A stretch of 64,000 nt of DNA from Bacillus sp. es.036. Lineage in GTDB: Bacteria > Bacillota > Bacilli > Bacillales > Guptibacillaceae. The translations under genes were made by a program, and so were the position numbers. Below, one piece after another: positions 54,505 through 63,306 of this stretch. Numbering within the stretch: position 1 is the first letter of the stretch; the number at the start of each line of letters is the position of its first letter. The stretch covers positions 2,480,001 through 2,544,000 of the forward strand of contig NZ_PDIZ01000001.1 of assembly GCF_002563635.1 (NCBI RefSeq), written 5' to 3'. The notes below the pieces were generated by a model. The model worked only from the letters and a program-made list of their open reading frames with translations. It was not told the DNA's origin and did not search any database.

Positions 54505-55422
54505 TTATCCTTTAATACTTCCAATTAAAGCTCCTTTCACAAAGTACTTTTGGATGAAAGGATAGAGTACGAGTAGCGGGATCGCCGCAACAATAATGAC
54601 ACCATATTTGATTAAATCAGCAATTCTTTGCTGAGCAGCAAACGATTCTACATCGCCAACCATACTGGCAGAAGCTTCGTTTTGAATCAGGATGGATCTT
54701 AGAATCAGCTGTAACGGATATTTATCTTCGTTATTTAGATAAATTAAAGCATCAAAGAACGAGTTCCAGTGCGTGACGGCATAAAACAATACCATTACAG
54801 CAATAATCGGTTTAGATAGCGGCAAAACGATTTTTAAGAAGAATTTCGTATTTGAACACCCATCCATTTTGGCTGATTCTAACAATTCGTCTGGGATCGT
54901 CGATTGAAAGAATGTTCGTGCCACAATCAGATTCCAAACCGCAACCGCCTTAGGAATAATGAGGGCCCACATCGTATCAACCATCCCAAGGTTTTTAACA
55001 ACTAAATAGGTTGGGATTAATCCCCCAGAGAAAAACATAGTAAAGACAAACAAGATCATGAAGAAATTTCTACCTACTAAATCTTTTCTCGAAAGCGCAT
55101 AAGCTGCCATAAGTGTTAACGTAACATTCACTAATGTTCCAACCACGGTGTACAACACCGTATTTTTGTAACCTGTCCAGATCCGATTATCCTGGAAAAT
55201 TCGTTCATATCCTTCAAACGTAATCCCCTGTGGCCAAAACCATACGTCACCGTTATAGACGCTATCAGGATTACTAATTGAAGCGATGATAATAAAATAA
55301 AGTGGGTACAACACAACGAGTGAAAGTGTCGTAAGAAAGAGAAGATTGATGAGATCAAATATCTTATCCTCTTTCGATTTTCTTGACCATAACTTTGATC
55401 GATTCATTACAAATTGAGTCAT
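54505..55422 (-). CDS. Sugar ABC transporter permease, LplC/YtcP-like
   Basis: 305 residues, six transmembrane helices. The EAA loop is seen as IPDELLESAKMDGCSNTKFFLKIVLPLSKPI (about 190-220), the contact site for the ATPase. The N-terminus has the LplC-type LYPLYFIIIASISNPDSV and the C-terminus FIQKYFVKGALIGSIKG. It pairs with the permease gene 13 bp upstream. No ATPase gene occurs in the operon; a shared MsmX-type ATPase is the likely partner. Confidence 0.9.
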   Translation of the reverse strand: MTQFVMNRSKLWSRKSKEDKIFDLINLLFLTTLSLVVLYPLYFIIIASISNPDSVYNGDVWFWPQGITFEGYERIFQDNRIWTGYKNTVLYTVVGTLVNVTLTLMAAYALSRKDLVGRNFFMILFVFTMFFSGGLIPTYLVVKNLGMVDTMWALIIPKAVAVWNLIVARTFFQSTIPDELLESAKMDGCSNTKFFLKIVLPLSKPIIAVMVLFYAVTHWNSFFDALIYLNNEDKYPLQLILRSILIQNEASASMVGDVESFAAQQRIADLIKYGVIIVAAIPLLVLYPFIQKYFVKGALIGSIKG

Positions 55423-55435
55423 CTCTTACTCCCCC

Positions 55436-56392
55436 TTACCATAGGCCTGAACCGGATAATTTCTTGGCAGCCCTATTTACTGCCCATAACAAGATAAAGT
55501 TAATGACGGCATTAAACAGTCCAACCGCTGCAGCAAAGCTGTACTGAGCTCCCTGCAAACCGACTTTATACACATAAGTTGGAATAATTTCCCCTGCTGA
55601 AACGTTTAACGGCGTTTGCATTAAATACGCTTTTTCAAATCCAATGTTCATGAGATTTCCTACTGAGAGCACTAATAAAATCATCGCCGTAGGTAAGATC
55701 GCTGGAATATCAACATGAAGAATTCGCTGCCACTTATTAGCGCCATCCATAACCGCTGCTTCATGAACTTCAGGACTCACACCAGCTAATGCAGCAAGAT
55801 AAATGATCGCTGCCCAACCTGTTTCTTGCCACAATCCTGAAGAAATATAAAGTGGTTTAAACCAACCTGCCTGTGACATAAAGTGAACTGGTTCGGCGCC
55901 AAAGATCATGAGGAAATTGTTAATTAAACCGTTTGGCGAGAAAAACACGTACACCATACCTACCAAAACAACAACCGAGATAAAGTGAGGGGCATAAATA
56001 ACGGTTTGTACGAATTTTTTGTAACGTTGATTTTTTAACTGGTTTAAGAGAAGAGCAATCATGATGGGTAACGGGAAGCCAAATAATAACTGCAACACAC
56101 TGAGCTCGAGGGTGTTCTCTAACAAAGTCCAGAACTGGAAGGAATTAAAGAAACGTTCAAAGTGTTCAAAACCGACCCATGGACTTCCTGAAACCCCCAA
56201 TGTGGGCATGTAATCTTGAAAAGCAATGAGTACGCCATACATCGGAACGTAGTGAAAGACAATGAAGTAAATTAGAGTAGGAAGTAAAAATAAGTACAAC
56301 TCATAGTTATGTAAAACCTTTTTCCAGGAGCTATTGACCTTTGGGACACTACGGACATTTCTTCTAGGTAACGCTTTAAGTTTCGTCTCCAT
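55436..56392 (-). CDS. Sugar ABC transporter permease, LplB/YteP-like
   Basis: 318 residues, six transmembrane helices; first gene of the transporter operon. Family stretches: YELYLFLLPTLIYFIVFHYVPMYGVLIAFQDY-type start (about 30-61), and the EAA loop AGVSPEVHEAAVMDGANKWQRILHVDIPAILPT. The C-terminus has GSGLW, common in YteP-like permeases. TGAGGAGAG lies just upstream of ATG 56392. The gene is transcribed from the promoter at 56545-56573. Confidence 0.9.
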   Translation of the reverse strand: METKLKALPRRNVRSVPKVNSSWKKVLHNYELYLFLLPTLIYFIVFHYVPMYGVLIAFQDYMPTLGVSGSPWVGFEHFERFFNSFQFWTLLENTLELSVLQLLFGFPLPIMIALLLNQLKNQRYKKFVQTVIYAPHFISVVVLVGMVYVFFSPNGLINNFLMIFGAEPVHFMSQAGWFKPLYISSGLWQETGWAAIIYLAALAGVSPEVHEAAVMDGANKWQRILHVDIPAILPTAMILLVLSVGNLMNIGFEKAYLMQTPLNVSAGEIIPTYVYKVGLQGAQYSFAAAVGLFNAVINFILLWAVNRAAKKLSGSGLW

Positions 56393-56412
56393 AATCTCTC
56401 CTCACCTATAAT

Positions 56413-56435
56413 TAATCGTTTACGTAATCGATTAC
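56413..56435. promoter_or_regulatory. Double LacI-type operator at the ABC transporter promoter
   Basis: TAATCGTTTACG (56413-56424) runs directly into GTAATCGATTAC (56424-56435), the same two motif versions as in the lacI leader. Its first copy is exactly 100 bp from the matching site at 56513. Confidence 0.75.
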
Positions 56436-56512
56436 TTTTTGTGATAAAAAAAATGAATTCCCAGTGGATTATTCATCGTATCAGTCTATGATCATGAATT
56501 GAAGAATTCATT

Positions 56513-56526
56513 TAATCGTTTACGTA
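56513..56526. promoter_or_regulatory. LacI-type operator at the ABC transporter promoter, start-proximal
   Basis: TAATCGTTTACGTA at about +12 to +25 of the predicted transcript on the minus strand, placed to block elongation or promoter escape. Confidence 0.75.
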
Positions 56527-56544
56527 GATGCTTTAATTGATTTT

Positions 56545-56573
56545 ATTGTAAGCGGTTTCTTATTGCGTGTCAA
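56545..56573 (-). promoter_or_regulatory. Sigma-A promoter of the fructan transporter operon with cre site
   Basis: TTGACA (56573-56568), 17 nt, TACAAT (56550-56545). The plus-strand sequence 56546-56560 matches the cre consensus WTGNAANCGNWNNCW at every position and covers the -10 box and spacer, so CcpA repression is expected. Confidence 0.8.
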
Positions 56574-56751
56574 CTGGTTTTTAGAAAATTGAAAACAAAT
56601 GTTTCGCAATTTTGGCCAGAATAAACAACAGGAGTAATTATGTACATCACAGGTCAACAATTCTACTCTAGAATATTTTCTATTTATTAGCTGAACCTAT
56701 TGAAGATGTAAAACAAGAAAACAAGTCAAATGGTTTGAAAGGAATGTGATC

Positions 56752-57885
56752 ATGAAAGCTGTTACTTACCAAGGAAAACAATCTATAAGTGTAAAAGAAG
56801 TAGAAGATCCTAAAATTCAGGATGCACAAGATGTCATTATTAAAGTGACATCAACGGCGATCTGTGGGTCAGACTTGCATCTCTACCAGGGAAACTTCCC
56901 CCTTCCGATCGGTTATGTCATTGGACATGAACCGATGGGAATTGTTGAGGAAACTGGTCCAAATGTAACGGCTGTAAAGAAGGGAGATCGCGTTGTCATT
57001 CCGTTTACAGTCGCTTGTGGACAGTGTCACTATTGCCATCGTCACCTAGAAAGCCAATGCGATAACTCAAATCCTCATTATGATTCTGGTGGATTATTAG
57101 GTTACTCCGAAAAGTTCGGTAACTATCCAGGTGGACAAGCTCAATACTTAAGAGTCCCATTCGGAAACTATACCCCTTTCCTTATTCCGCAAGATTGTGA
57201 ACTAGAAGACGAGCAATTACTCTTTTTATCAGATGTTCTTCCAACTGCCTACTGGAGTGTTGAGCATGCAGGAGTAAAAAAAGGAGACACTGTTATCGTA
57301 TTAGGGTGCGGACCCGTTGGGCTGATGGCACAACAATTTGCCTGGCAAAAAGGAGCTGAACGTGTAATCGCTGTCGATTATCTTACCTACAGGTTAAATC
57401 ATTCTAAAAAAATGAATCGAACCGAGATCTTTGATTTCACACAATATGATGACATGGGAGAAACATTAAAGGAGATAACTAAAGGTGGGGCCGATGTTGT
57501 CATTGATTGCGTTGGAATGGATGGAAAGAAATCTCCTCTTGAATACGTGGAGCAAAAGTTAAAGTTACAAGGAGGAACGCTCGGAGCAATCCAAATCGCA
57601 ACAAAGGCGGTAAGAAAATGCGGAACTGTTCAAATCACCGGTGTATACGGTGGCTTATACAACATGTTTCCATTAGGTTCCTTTTTTTCTAGGAACGTTA
57701 CTTTAAAAATGGGTCAGGCACCCGCTAGAGGATATATGCCTGAAATTTACAAACAGATTGTGAAGGAAGAGATTGATCCTACCGCATTGATTACTCATAA
57801 GCTTCCATTAATAGAAGCTTCACACGGATATAAAATCTTTAATAACCGTGAAGAAGATTGTATAAAAGTTATACTTAAGCCATAA
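56752..57885 (+). CDS. Zinc-dependent alcohol dehydrogenase (formaldehyde dehydrogenase-like MDR)
   Basis: 377 residues. Catalytic zinc: Cys in TAICGSDLHLYQG, GHEPMG with His-Glu. Structural zinc: four cysteines in CGQCHYCHRHLESQC. Rossmann motif VIVLGCGPVGLMAQQ and cofactor Asp in AVDYLTYRL. The sequence resembles the glutathione-independent formaldehyde dehydrogenase/threonine dehydrogenase group, but the substrate is unknown. An upstream GTG (56746) is in frame; AAAGGA spacing favours ATG 56752. It is divergent from the fructan transporter operon but has no visible operator of its own. Confidence 0.85.
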   Translation: MKAVTYQGKQSISVKEVEDPKIQDAQDVIIKVTSTAICGSDLHLYQGNFPLPIGYVIGHEPMGIVEETGPNVTAVKKGDRVVIPFTVACGQCHYCHRHLESQCDNSNPHYDSGGLLGYSEKFGNYPGGQAQYLRVPFGNYTPFLIPQDCELEDEQLLFLSDVLPTAYWSVEHAGVKKGDTVIVLGCGPVGLMAQQFAWQKGAERVIAVDYLTYRLNHSKKMNRTEIFDFTQYDDMGETLKEITKGGADVVIDCVGMDGKKSPLEYVEQKLKLQGGTLGAIQIATKAVRKCGTVQITGVYGGLYNMFPLGSFFSRNVTLKMGQAPARGYMPEIYKQIVKEEIDPTALITHKLPLIEASHGYKIFNNREEDCIKVILKP

Positions 57886-57939
57886 AAAAACGACCCCACA
57901 AAACTTTAGTTGATAAAACAATCTCTATTCATAGCTAAA

Positions 57940-57982
57940 AAAAGCCCCATTACTCGTGACGTTTGCGAGCATTAGGGCTTTT
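57940..57982. terminator. Bidirectional terminator
   Basis: AAAGCCC ... CTCG / CGAG ... GGGCTTT with an internal loop between the alcohol dehydrogenase (+) and CtaG (-) genes; A/T runs flank it on both sides. Confidence 0.7.
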
Positions 57983-57997
57983 AAACTTGGTAGAGGT

Positions 57998-58807
57998 TTA
58001 CTGGGTGGCTAGTTCACGTGGTCGAGTGGCTTTATACCAATGGAAACATAGAATAAAAATAAGCACGATGTCAATCGCATCTCCCCCATAATACATTAGC
58101 ATCGCACCGCTTTTTGCCTGTTCTATTGAGACACCAATAGGTGGATGAGCATAGATATATTTTGATAGAATCCCATGACCAGCTAAAGCAATGGTGAATA
58201 CAATCGAACGATACCAAAACGAAAGCCGATGTGGCCTTGGATCGATATAGATGATGGATACGGTAAACAGATAACCTGCAATAAATACATGAAGATGTAC
58301 GATGAGATGAAGATATATGTTTTCATGCATAAGAGAATAGAGACTGGTCGTATACAATAACCAGAGTCCGCCTATATTGAGAATAGACGAAACGATAGGA
58401 TTTGTAAGAAATCGTGACGGCGAGCTCTTTAGGATCTTAGAAACTTTTCTTGCGGTAGGGATTCGTAACGTTCGAAGGATAAGGGTAACAGGAGCAGCTA
58501 GCGCCATAAGTAACGGCGCTAACATCCCTAATAACAAATGGCCTACCATATGAGCGGTAAAGTTCACATGTGCAAATTTAGCCATTGGGCCCGCAACCGA
58601 AAAGATCGCCAACATCACGCCTAAAGTCCAACACACCGTTCGATACCTCGGCCATGGTTTGTACCACCTGTTGGAACGAACAACAGCCATCAAATACAGA
58701 ACGAAAACAACCACAAAGGGCAAAGCTAACACTAACTGAGGCAAGATTCCCATCACTTCTAAATATGGTCCCACATCGCCGTGGGTCATCGGATGATGAG
58801 GGCTCAT
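57998..58807 (-). CDS. Cytochrome c oxidase assembly factor CtaG family
   Basis: 269 residues with seven transmembrane helices. Motifs of caa3-type CtaG: FTAHMVGHLLLGMLAPLLMALAAPVTL (about 92-118), LHLIVHLHVFIAGYLFTVSI, and a His-rich start (SPHHPMTHGDVGPY). The histidines in helices are candidate metal ligands. Helps assemble copper into the caa3 oxidase in B. subtilis. This copy is not next to oxidase genes but directly follows a DUF2243 gene with no gap, so it is probably a second, accessory CtaG. Confidence 0.88.
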   Translation of the reverse strand: MSPHHPMTHGDVGPYLEVMGILPQLVLALPFVVVFVLYLMAVVRSNRWYKPWPRYRTVCWTLGVMLAIFSVAGPMAKFAHVNFTAHMVGHLLLGMLAPLLMALAAPVTLILRTLRIPTARKVSKILKSSPSRFLTNPIVSSILNIGGLWLLYTTSLYSLMHENIYLHLIVHLHVFIAGYLFTVSIIYIDPRPHRLSFWYRSIVFTIALAGHGILSKYIYAHPPIGVSIEQAKSGAMLMYYGGDAIDIVLIFILCFHWYKATRPRELATQ

Positions 58808-59284
58808 CTACGCTACCTTTTCTTTCGAAGTAACTTTCAATAGAAAGAAGCCAGCTAGGATCATGAAAACAGCTGAAGCGTTCCACACAAGATCATAGAT
58901 CAGAATATTATCCACATAACGAATTTGGTGAAGTTGCATCCATTTGTGTTGAATCGTCCCATCATACAACTGAAAGCCACCTGCTCCTACTAGGACGCCA
59001 CCCCACCATCTCTTCAGAAAGAATGCGCCCCTCCTTTTAAGATCAGCTAATAGAAACAGTCCGCCAATGGTGGCAAACCAACTGAACGCATGAAAAAGAC
59101 CATCTGAGATCAGACCAATATCCGTAGTAGACTTATCATAGAAATGATGCCAACGAAGCAATTGATGAAAAATCACCTCATCTAAAAATGCAGCTAGACC
59201 AATTCCAAACAGGATGCCAGACCAAAGATTACGATTCTTACTAATTGATTTGCGATTTGATAAATTGGATTTAGACGTCATCAT
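58808..59284 (-). CDS. DUF2243 domain-containing membrane protein
   Basis: 158 residues, four transmembrane helices. Signature: GIGLAAFLDEVIFHQLLRWHHFYD (about 27-50), SDGLFHAFSWFATIGGLFLLAD and GAGGFQLYDGTIQHKWMQLHQIRY. Conserved histidines (FHQLLRWHHF, QHKWMQLHQ) suggest metal or heme binding. It is commonly adjacent to CtaG, as here (stop of this gene at 58808, CtaG start at 58807). AAGGAG 9 nt before ATG 59284. Confidence 0.85.
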   Translation of the reverse strand: MMTSKSNLSNRKSISKNRNLWSGILFGIGLAAFLDEVIFHQLLRWHHFYDKSTTDIGLISDGLFHAFSWFATIGGLFLLADLKRRGAFFLKRWWGGVLVGAGGFQLYDGTIQHKWMQLHQIRYVDNILIYDLVWNASAVFMILAGFFLLKVTSKEKVA

Positions 59285-59442
59285 TAGTTTATTCTCCTTA
59301 GTATGTCATCATTTAACTCACTAATTTTTACCACGTACAAGAACTTAGTAAACAAAATGATTACTCATACAAAGAAGGAAAAGACGGAACATCACAAAAT
59401 TCAACTCATGAGCCGCTTTTTTAAATTTATATAATTTCAAAA

Positions 59443-59471
59443 AGGCTGCCCCCATTAATCAGGAGCAGCCT
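59443..59471 (-). terminator. Terminator of the alpha/beta hydrolase gene
   Basis: AGGCTGC ... GCAGCCT stem, followed on the minus strand by TTTTTG. Confidence 0.8.
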
Positions 59472-59477
59472 GCTTCA

Positions 59478-60347
59478 TCAGTTCTTTTTTTCTAAAAAGT
59501 TACGCATATACTGGTTAACCACGTGCGGTTTCTCATGATGCGGGGCATGACTTACCCCTTCCATTCGGTGAATCGTAAGGTCACGAACATAATCCTCTAA
59601 CCCATCCAGATTACTGTTTTCAAAAGCTGGATCAGCATCGCCCCAGATGATTAGCGTTGGTGATTCAAACATTTGATACGGAAGTTCCAGCGGTTTTTGA
59701 ACGTGCTCTTCAAACGGATAGAAAGAAATAGCACGGTAATAATTAAGCATGGACTTCATCGCATCCGGCTGCGTCCACGCCTCTATGTACTTCTCTTCAT
59801 CCTCTTCAGTTAAATACCCTTTTTTCTTCCCAGGAATGGTCATCATTTTTCTTAATCGCTCTGCGTTATTCTCAAGCAGTGCTTCATGAGAATCTGGTCG
59901 CTGGAAGTATCCCATATAACTACTCGCTTCTCGCTGTCCTGGATTCTCTTCTAGCTCCCGTCTAAATGTATACGGATGAGGCGCATCAAACATAATCAAC
60001 TTCTTCACGTATTCAGGTGCGGTGTAAGCTAACGTCCACGCGACCGCTCCGCCCCAGTCATGGGCGACTAAAACGCACTCCTTCTCCTCAAACGCTTCAA
60101 TCAACTGTTTTACATCCTCGACAAGAATAGACATATCATAGGAAGAAATCCCTTCAGGCTTGTCAGAAACGTTGTATCCTCTCATATCCACAGCAACAAC
60201 GCGATAATCCTTTGAAAACTCCTCCATTTGGTGATGCCAATTGTACCAGAAATAAGGGAAACCATGGAGAAACAGCATCAGTTCGCCTTCCCCTTCTGTC
60301 ACATAATGAAGGTTCACATCATTCACTTTTACATAACCTTCGTTCAT
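59478..60347 (-). CDS. Alpha/beta hydrolase, epoxide-hydrolase-like
   Basis: 289 residues. Oxyanion motif LHGFPYFWYNW; nucleophile Asp in VLVAHDWGGAVAW (about residue 97), the HDWGG form found in epoxide hydrolases and haloalkane/fluoroacetate dehalogenases rather than esterases (GxSxG); second acid in WGDADPAF; His in VSHAPHHEKP. Cap-domain tyrosines in NYYRAISFY support epoxide hydrolase. The true substrate is unknown. ATG 60359 and 60347 are both possible; the GGGTG site fits 60347. Confidence 0.85.
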   Translation of the reverse strand: MNEGYVKVNDVNLHYVTEGEGELMLFLHGFPYFWYNWHHQMEEFSKDYRVVAVDMRGYNVSDKPEGISSYDMSILVEDVKQLIEAFEEKECVLVAHDWGGAVAWTLAYTAPEYVKKLIMFDAPHPYTFRRELEENPGQREASSYMGYFQRPDSHEALLENNAERLRKMMTIPGKKKGYLTEEDEEKYIEAWTQPDAMKSMLNYYRAISFYPFEEHVQKPLELPYQMFESPTLIIWGDADPAFENSNLDGLEDYVRDLTIHRMEGVSHAPHHEKPHVVNQYMRNFLEKKN

Positions 60348-60637
60348 TTGTTCATTCACCCTTTCTTATAAAGACTGTTAACATCGAGACACTTTACTCC
60401 TCTTCCATTTCATCTGCAATGAGGAGATCTGGTTTTCTGGATAAATAGGAAATATAACCTAATCGTGGCGGAATAAAAATGTGATGAAATTCCTACTAAT
60501 CAGAAGAAGTGCAAATAGGAAGGATCGTACGTTCATTTACCGTTTCTACATTTCTTCCTATATATACTTTTTTAACCCCTGTCAAGCATTGAGTTGAGGT
60601 ATAATAATCATCAAAGAATATGAAGGAGGAGAGGGTT

Positions 60638-62023
60638 ATGTTTTGTCCAAAGTGCGGGACGAAAAACATAGAAAATGCTCGGTTTTGCAGCCAGTGTGGT
60701 CACTCACATACGAGGTATCAGCGGAGAAATCAATGGTGGTTGACCGGTATCATCCTTACCTTTTTATTAATGAGCGGTGTCTTTATTTACGCTTTCGTTC
60801 TTGATAAAGAACAATCTAACGAAACAACAGTTGCAAAGACGCTTCAAGCGCCAGTGGAAAAAATCTCTGACTCTGCGAAACTAGAGGAAGAAGCAAAAGA
60901 TGAAAAAGAAGCGAATGCCAGTACACCACAAAATGTTCCTAAGGAAAAAAGCACGACAGAACAGAAAGCTCCTTCCCCTCAAACATCCATAGAAAAAGAT
61001 AAGAAAGAAATCATACGTGAAGCACAAACTAAAGTGTATACCATTTTAACGGAGGATAGTCTTGGATCTGGTTTTTTGTTTCAGGATAACGGAACAATCG
61101 TGACCAACGCTCATGTTGTAGCAGGCTATGTTGATGTCATCTTGCGGAACGAAGATGGTCAAGAAATGAATGGCAAGGTGATTGGCATCTCAAATCAGTA
61201 TGATGTTGCTCTAATTGAAGTGCAGACTCTAAAGGGTACTTCTCCTTTGCAGATAGAAATGAAAGAATCAGAAGTTGGCACAGAAGTCATCGCACTTGGG
61301 AGCCCTCAAGGATTAGAAAATACAGCATCGATCGGATATCTAACCGGGCTAGACCGTTCATTTGAATCCGAGTTTCAATACGAAAACGTCTATCAAATCG
61401 ATGCTCAAGTTTCACCAGGAAGCAGCGGCGGACCATTGTTAGATGGAAAGACAGGAAAAGTGATCGGCATTAACTCCGCACTGTTAACGAGCGATGAATC
61501 GATTGCCTTCTCCATCCCAATGTACACAATGACGGAATTATTAACGAACTGGTCGCAATCTCCAATGGATGAAAATGAAGTCGCCAGTACCTTTAACTTC
61601 TATAATGAGACTTCAGCGTATGATGAATATGCAGAAGAGGAAAAAGAAACTTATGATGTTCCATTTGATGAAGCAAGTCTTGCTAACTTTATTATTAATT
61701 TCAGAGGAAACTATGAAACGGCATTGCGAAATGAAGACTTTGGTTATATTGAAGACCAGCTTCTGTATGACAGTCAAGCCTATTATGAAATGGCTAACTA
61801 CCTAGACGAGATAAGCGGTCAGGGCATGGTCTTTCAATTCACGTTAAATGATGTAACCAATATTGACATGCAGACCGATCAAGCGATCGTTAGCACCTAT
61901 GAGGTTTTTGATTTCATGAATGCGGCTGGGGAATGGAGCGTGTATGAGCGAACCAAAGACTATTATGTTGTAACAGATGAATATGGGGATTATAAAATTA
62001 AGCACATTGAGATTTATCAGTAG
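60638..62023 (+). CDS. Zinc-ribbon, membrane-anchored HtrA-type serine protease with NTF2-like C-terminus
   Basis: 461 residues. Residues 1-22 are a zinc ribbon (CPKCGTKN ... CSQCG), then one transmembrane helix (WWLTGIILTFLLMSGVFIYAF, about 33-53), a charged Lys/Glu-rich linker to about 130, a trypsin-like domain (about 130-305) with catalytic H159 (TNAHVV), D189 (YDVALIE) and S263 (GSSGGP), and a C-terminal 120-residue region resembling the TcaA NTF2-like domain. No PDZ domain. ATG 60638 is preceded by AGGAGG; an upstream ATG at 60620 overlaps that site. It probably acts outside the membrane, with the zinc ribbon in the cytoplasm. Confidence 0.85.
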   Translation: MFCPKCGTKNIENARFCSQCGHSHTRYQRRNQWWLTGIILTFLLMSGVFIYAFVLDKEQSNETTVAKTLQAPVEKISDSAKLEEEAKDEKEANASTPQNVPKEKSTTEQKAPSPQTSIEKDKKEIIREAQTKVYTILTEDSLGSGFLFQDNGTIVTNAHVVAGYVDVILRNEDGQEMNGKVIGISNQYDVALIEVQTLKGTSPLQIEMKESEVGTEVIALGSPQGLENTASIGYLTGLDRSFESEFQYENVYQIDAQVSPGSSGGPLLDGKTGKVIGINSALLTSDESIAFSIPMYTMTELLTNWSQSPMDENEVASTFNFYNETSAYDEYAEEEKETYDVPFDEASLANFIINFRGNYETALRNEDFGYIEDQLLYDSQAYYEMANYLDEISGQGMVFQFTLNDVTNIDMQTDQAIVSTYEVFDFMNAAGEWSVYERTKDYYVVTDEYGDYKIKHIEIYQ

Positions 62024-62050
62024 CCATTGAAATTCTTACTGAGGATAGCG

Positions 62051-62085
62051 AAACCGGTCTAATCCAAAGGGTGAGACCGGTTTTC
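62051..62085. terminator. Terminator between protease and TetR genes
   Basis: AAACCGGTCT / AGACCGGTTT stem followed by TTC; serves the protease gene and faces the convergent TetR gene. Confidence 0.8.
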
Positions 62086-62112
62086 TAATTTATACTAAAT
62101 CCGTCCGCCTAC

Positions 62113-62700
62113 TTAACACCCTTGAATCCCTCTCCAGAAAATACGCCAGGCATTTTGGAGACGCTCTTCATGCTCTACTTCAGAATAATAAAAGAGCTGT
62201 TCAAATGTGCCATCTAGTAGACAGATATAAGCATCGATTACCTCATCAGAATCGCCTTGAATATCTCCCCTTCTTTTCCCCTCTTTCACTACACTTAGTA
62301 ATACGTTCGTTAACGCTTCTTCTGATTGAATAAACTGTTCGTTAAATGTTTCTTTCAGTACTAACGGGGGAAAAAGCATGAACCTCTTAAAGAGAAGCCC
62401 AAGATCTTCATTTTCAAGATAGGTTGTATGGTCTTTCAATAAGCTATATAACTGTCTTTCCGTCGACAGTTCACGATACTGTTGAACTTGCATTTCTAGA
62501 AAATCACGATAATCTCGATTTACTTTTTGAAGAATCGCGAAGAAAAGATCTTCTTTACTTGCAAAATGAGCATATAATGAGGGTTTTTTTATGCCAACAC
62601 ATTTCGCAATTTTACTTAATGATGTACCTTCGAAACCTTTTCTCGCAAATAACGGGAGAGCTGCTCGTTCGATCCGCTCACTCATCGGTAGCTTGGACAT
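62113..62700 (-). CDS. TetR/AcrR-family transcriptional regulator
   Basis: 195 residues. N-terminal helix-turn-helix: RIERAALPLFARKGFEGTSLSKIAKCVGIKKPSLYAHFASKEDLF-type (about 9-53), typical of TetR. The helical ligand domain is not assignable. Start ATG 62700 has AGGAG 8 nt upstream; an in-frame ATG 62718 precedes the site. It is divergent from a choline-transporter-like symporter gene and two copies of the same dyad lie between them, so it is the probable repressor of that gene and itself. Confidence 0.87.
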   Translation of the reverse strand: MSKLPMSERIERAALPLFARKGFEGTSLSKIAKCVGIKKPSLYAHFASKEDLFFAILQKVNRDYRDFLEMQVQQYRELSTERQLYSLLKDHTTYLENEDLGLLFKRFMLFPPLVLKETFNEQFIQSEEALTNVLLSVVKEGKRRGDIQGDSDEVIDAYICLLDGTFEQLFYYSEVEHEERLQNAWRIFWRGIQGC

Positions 62701-62808
62701 CCTGGTCACTCCTAACATATTTCAGGCTTATAAGTTCCCCTACTCCATTACAAATTCGGTTCTTCCCCAGCACGAAAATATAATCTTCACTAACTCATAA
62801 TTTATTTT

Positions 62809-62829
62809 GTTAAATATTTTCTTAACGTT
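62809..62829. promoter_or_regulatory. TetR-type operator candidate, copy 1
   Basis: Dyad GTTAA-N8-TTAAC. The 21 bp from 62809 to 62829 are identical, in inverted orientation, to 63085-63105. It lies 109 bp before the TetR start. Confidence 0.65.
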
Positions 62830-63044
62830 TTCAACAACTTTAAATGCTATCATTTACGCTTAGATCTGTCAAAAAGGTTCCCAATCACCTTCTCTCATTT
62901 AAATTTACAGGGAGGGGGATTTCAAATTAAATATTAAAAAACAGCCTGATTTTACGGTAATTATCTCGATCTACCTCTTCTACTTATGAATGTTTCTAAT
63001 AGATGAAAATAAGAACGATCTCTTTTCAATCAATCCAGGCGTAT

Positions 63045-63072
63045 TTGACAAGGAAATCTAATCATGTAATAT
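63045..63072 (+). promoter_or_regulatory. Promoter of the choline-transporter-like gene
   Basis: TTGACA (63045-63050), 16 nt, TAATAT (63067-63072); the -10 is 4/6. Operator copy 2 begins 12 nt further on, so a bound repressor would block it. Confidence 0.5.
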
Positions 63073-63084
63073 TTATTATTAAAT

Positions 63085-63105
63085 ACGTTAAGAAAATATT
63101 TAACA
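63085..63105. promoter_or_regulatory. TetR-type operator candidate, copy 2
   Basis: Inverted copy of 62809-62829 (21/21 bp), just downstream of the promoter of the symporter gene. Confidence 0.65.
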
Positions 63106-63277
63106 CAGTTAATTTTTATGAAAGGGGTACAAGAATTTGAAAGTAACTAATAATGATATCCAGGAGCAACTTCCTTAAGTTTATCGAAAGAAAAGTGAAC
63201 GCTGAAGTAGCGTAGAGTCGAACAATTGACGGCAAAGCAATAATAGCCGATGGCTTATGTACGAAAACAACACATTA

Positions 63278-63306
63278 GACGTATTCCTCAATCAGGATAC
63301 GTTTTC
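63278..63306 (+). terminator. Terminator-like hairpin in the symporter leader
   Basis: ACGTATTCCT and AGGATACGT form a stem with a one-base bulge and loop CAATC, followed by TTTTC, about 40 nt before the start codon. It may attenuate the leader. A small 5-nt-loop hairpin (CGCT ... AGCG) lies earlier at 63201-63213. Confidence 0.4.

Noticed and set aside
63137-63178. 13-codon mini-ORF in the symporter leader
   Set aside because: Has a GGGG-type ribosome site but a TTG start and no recognisable leader-peptide feature; not enough to call a gene.
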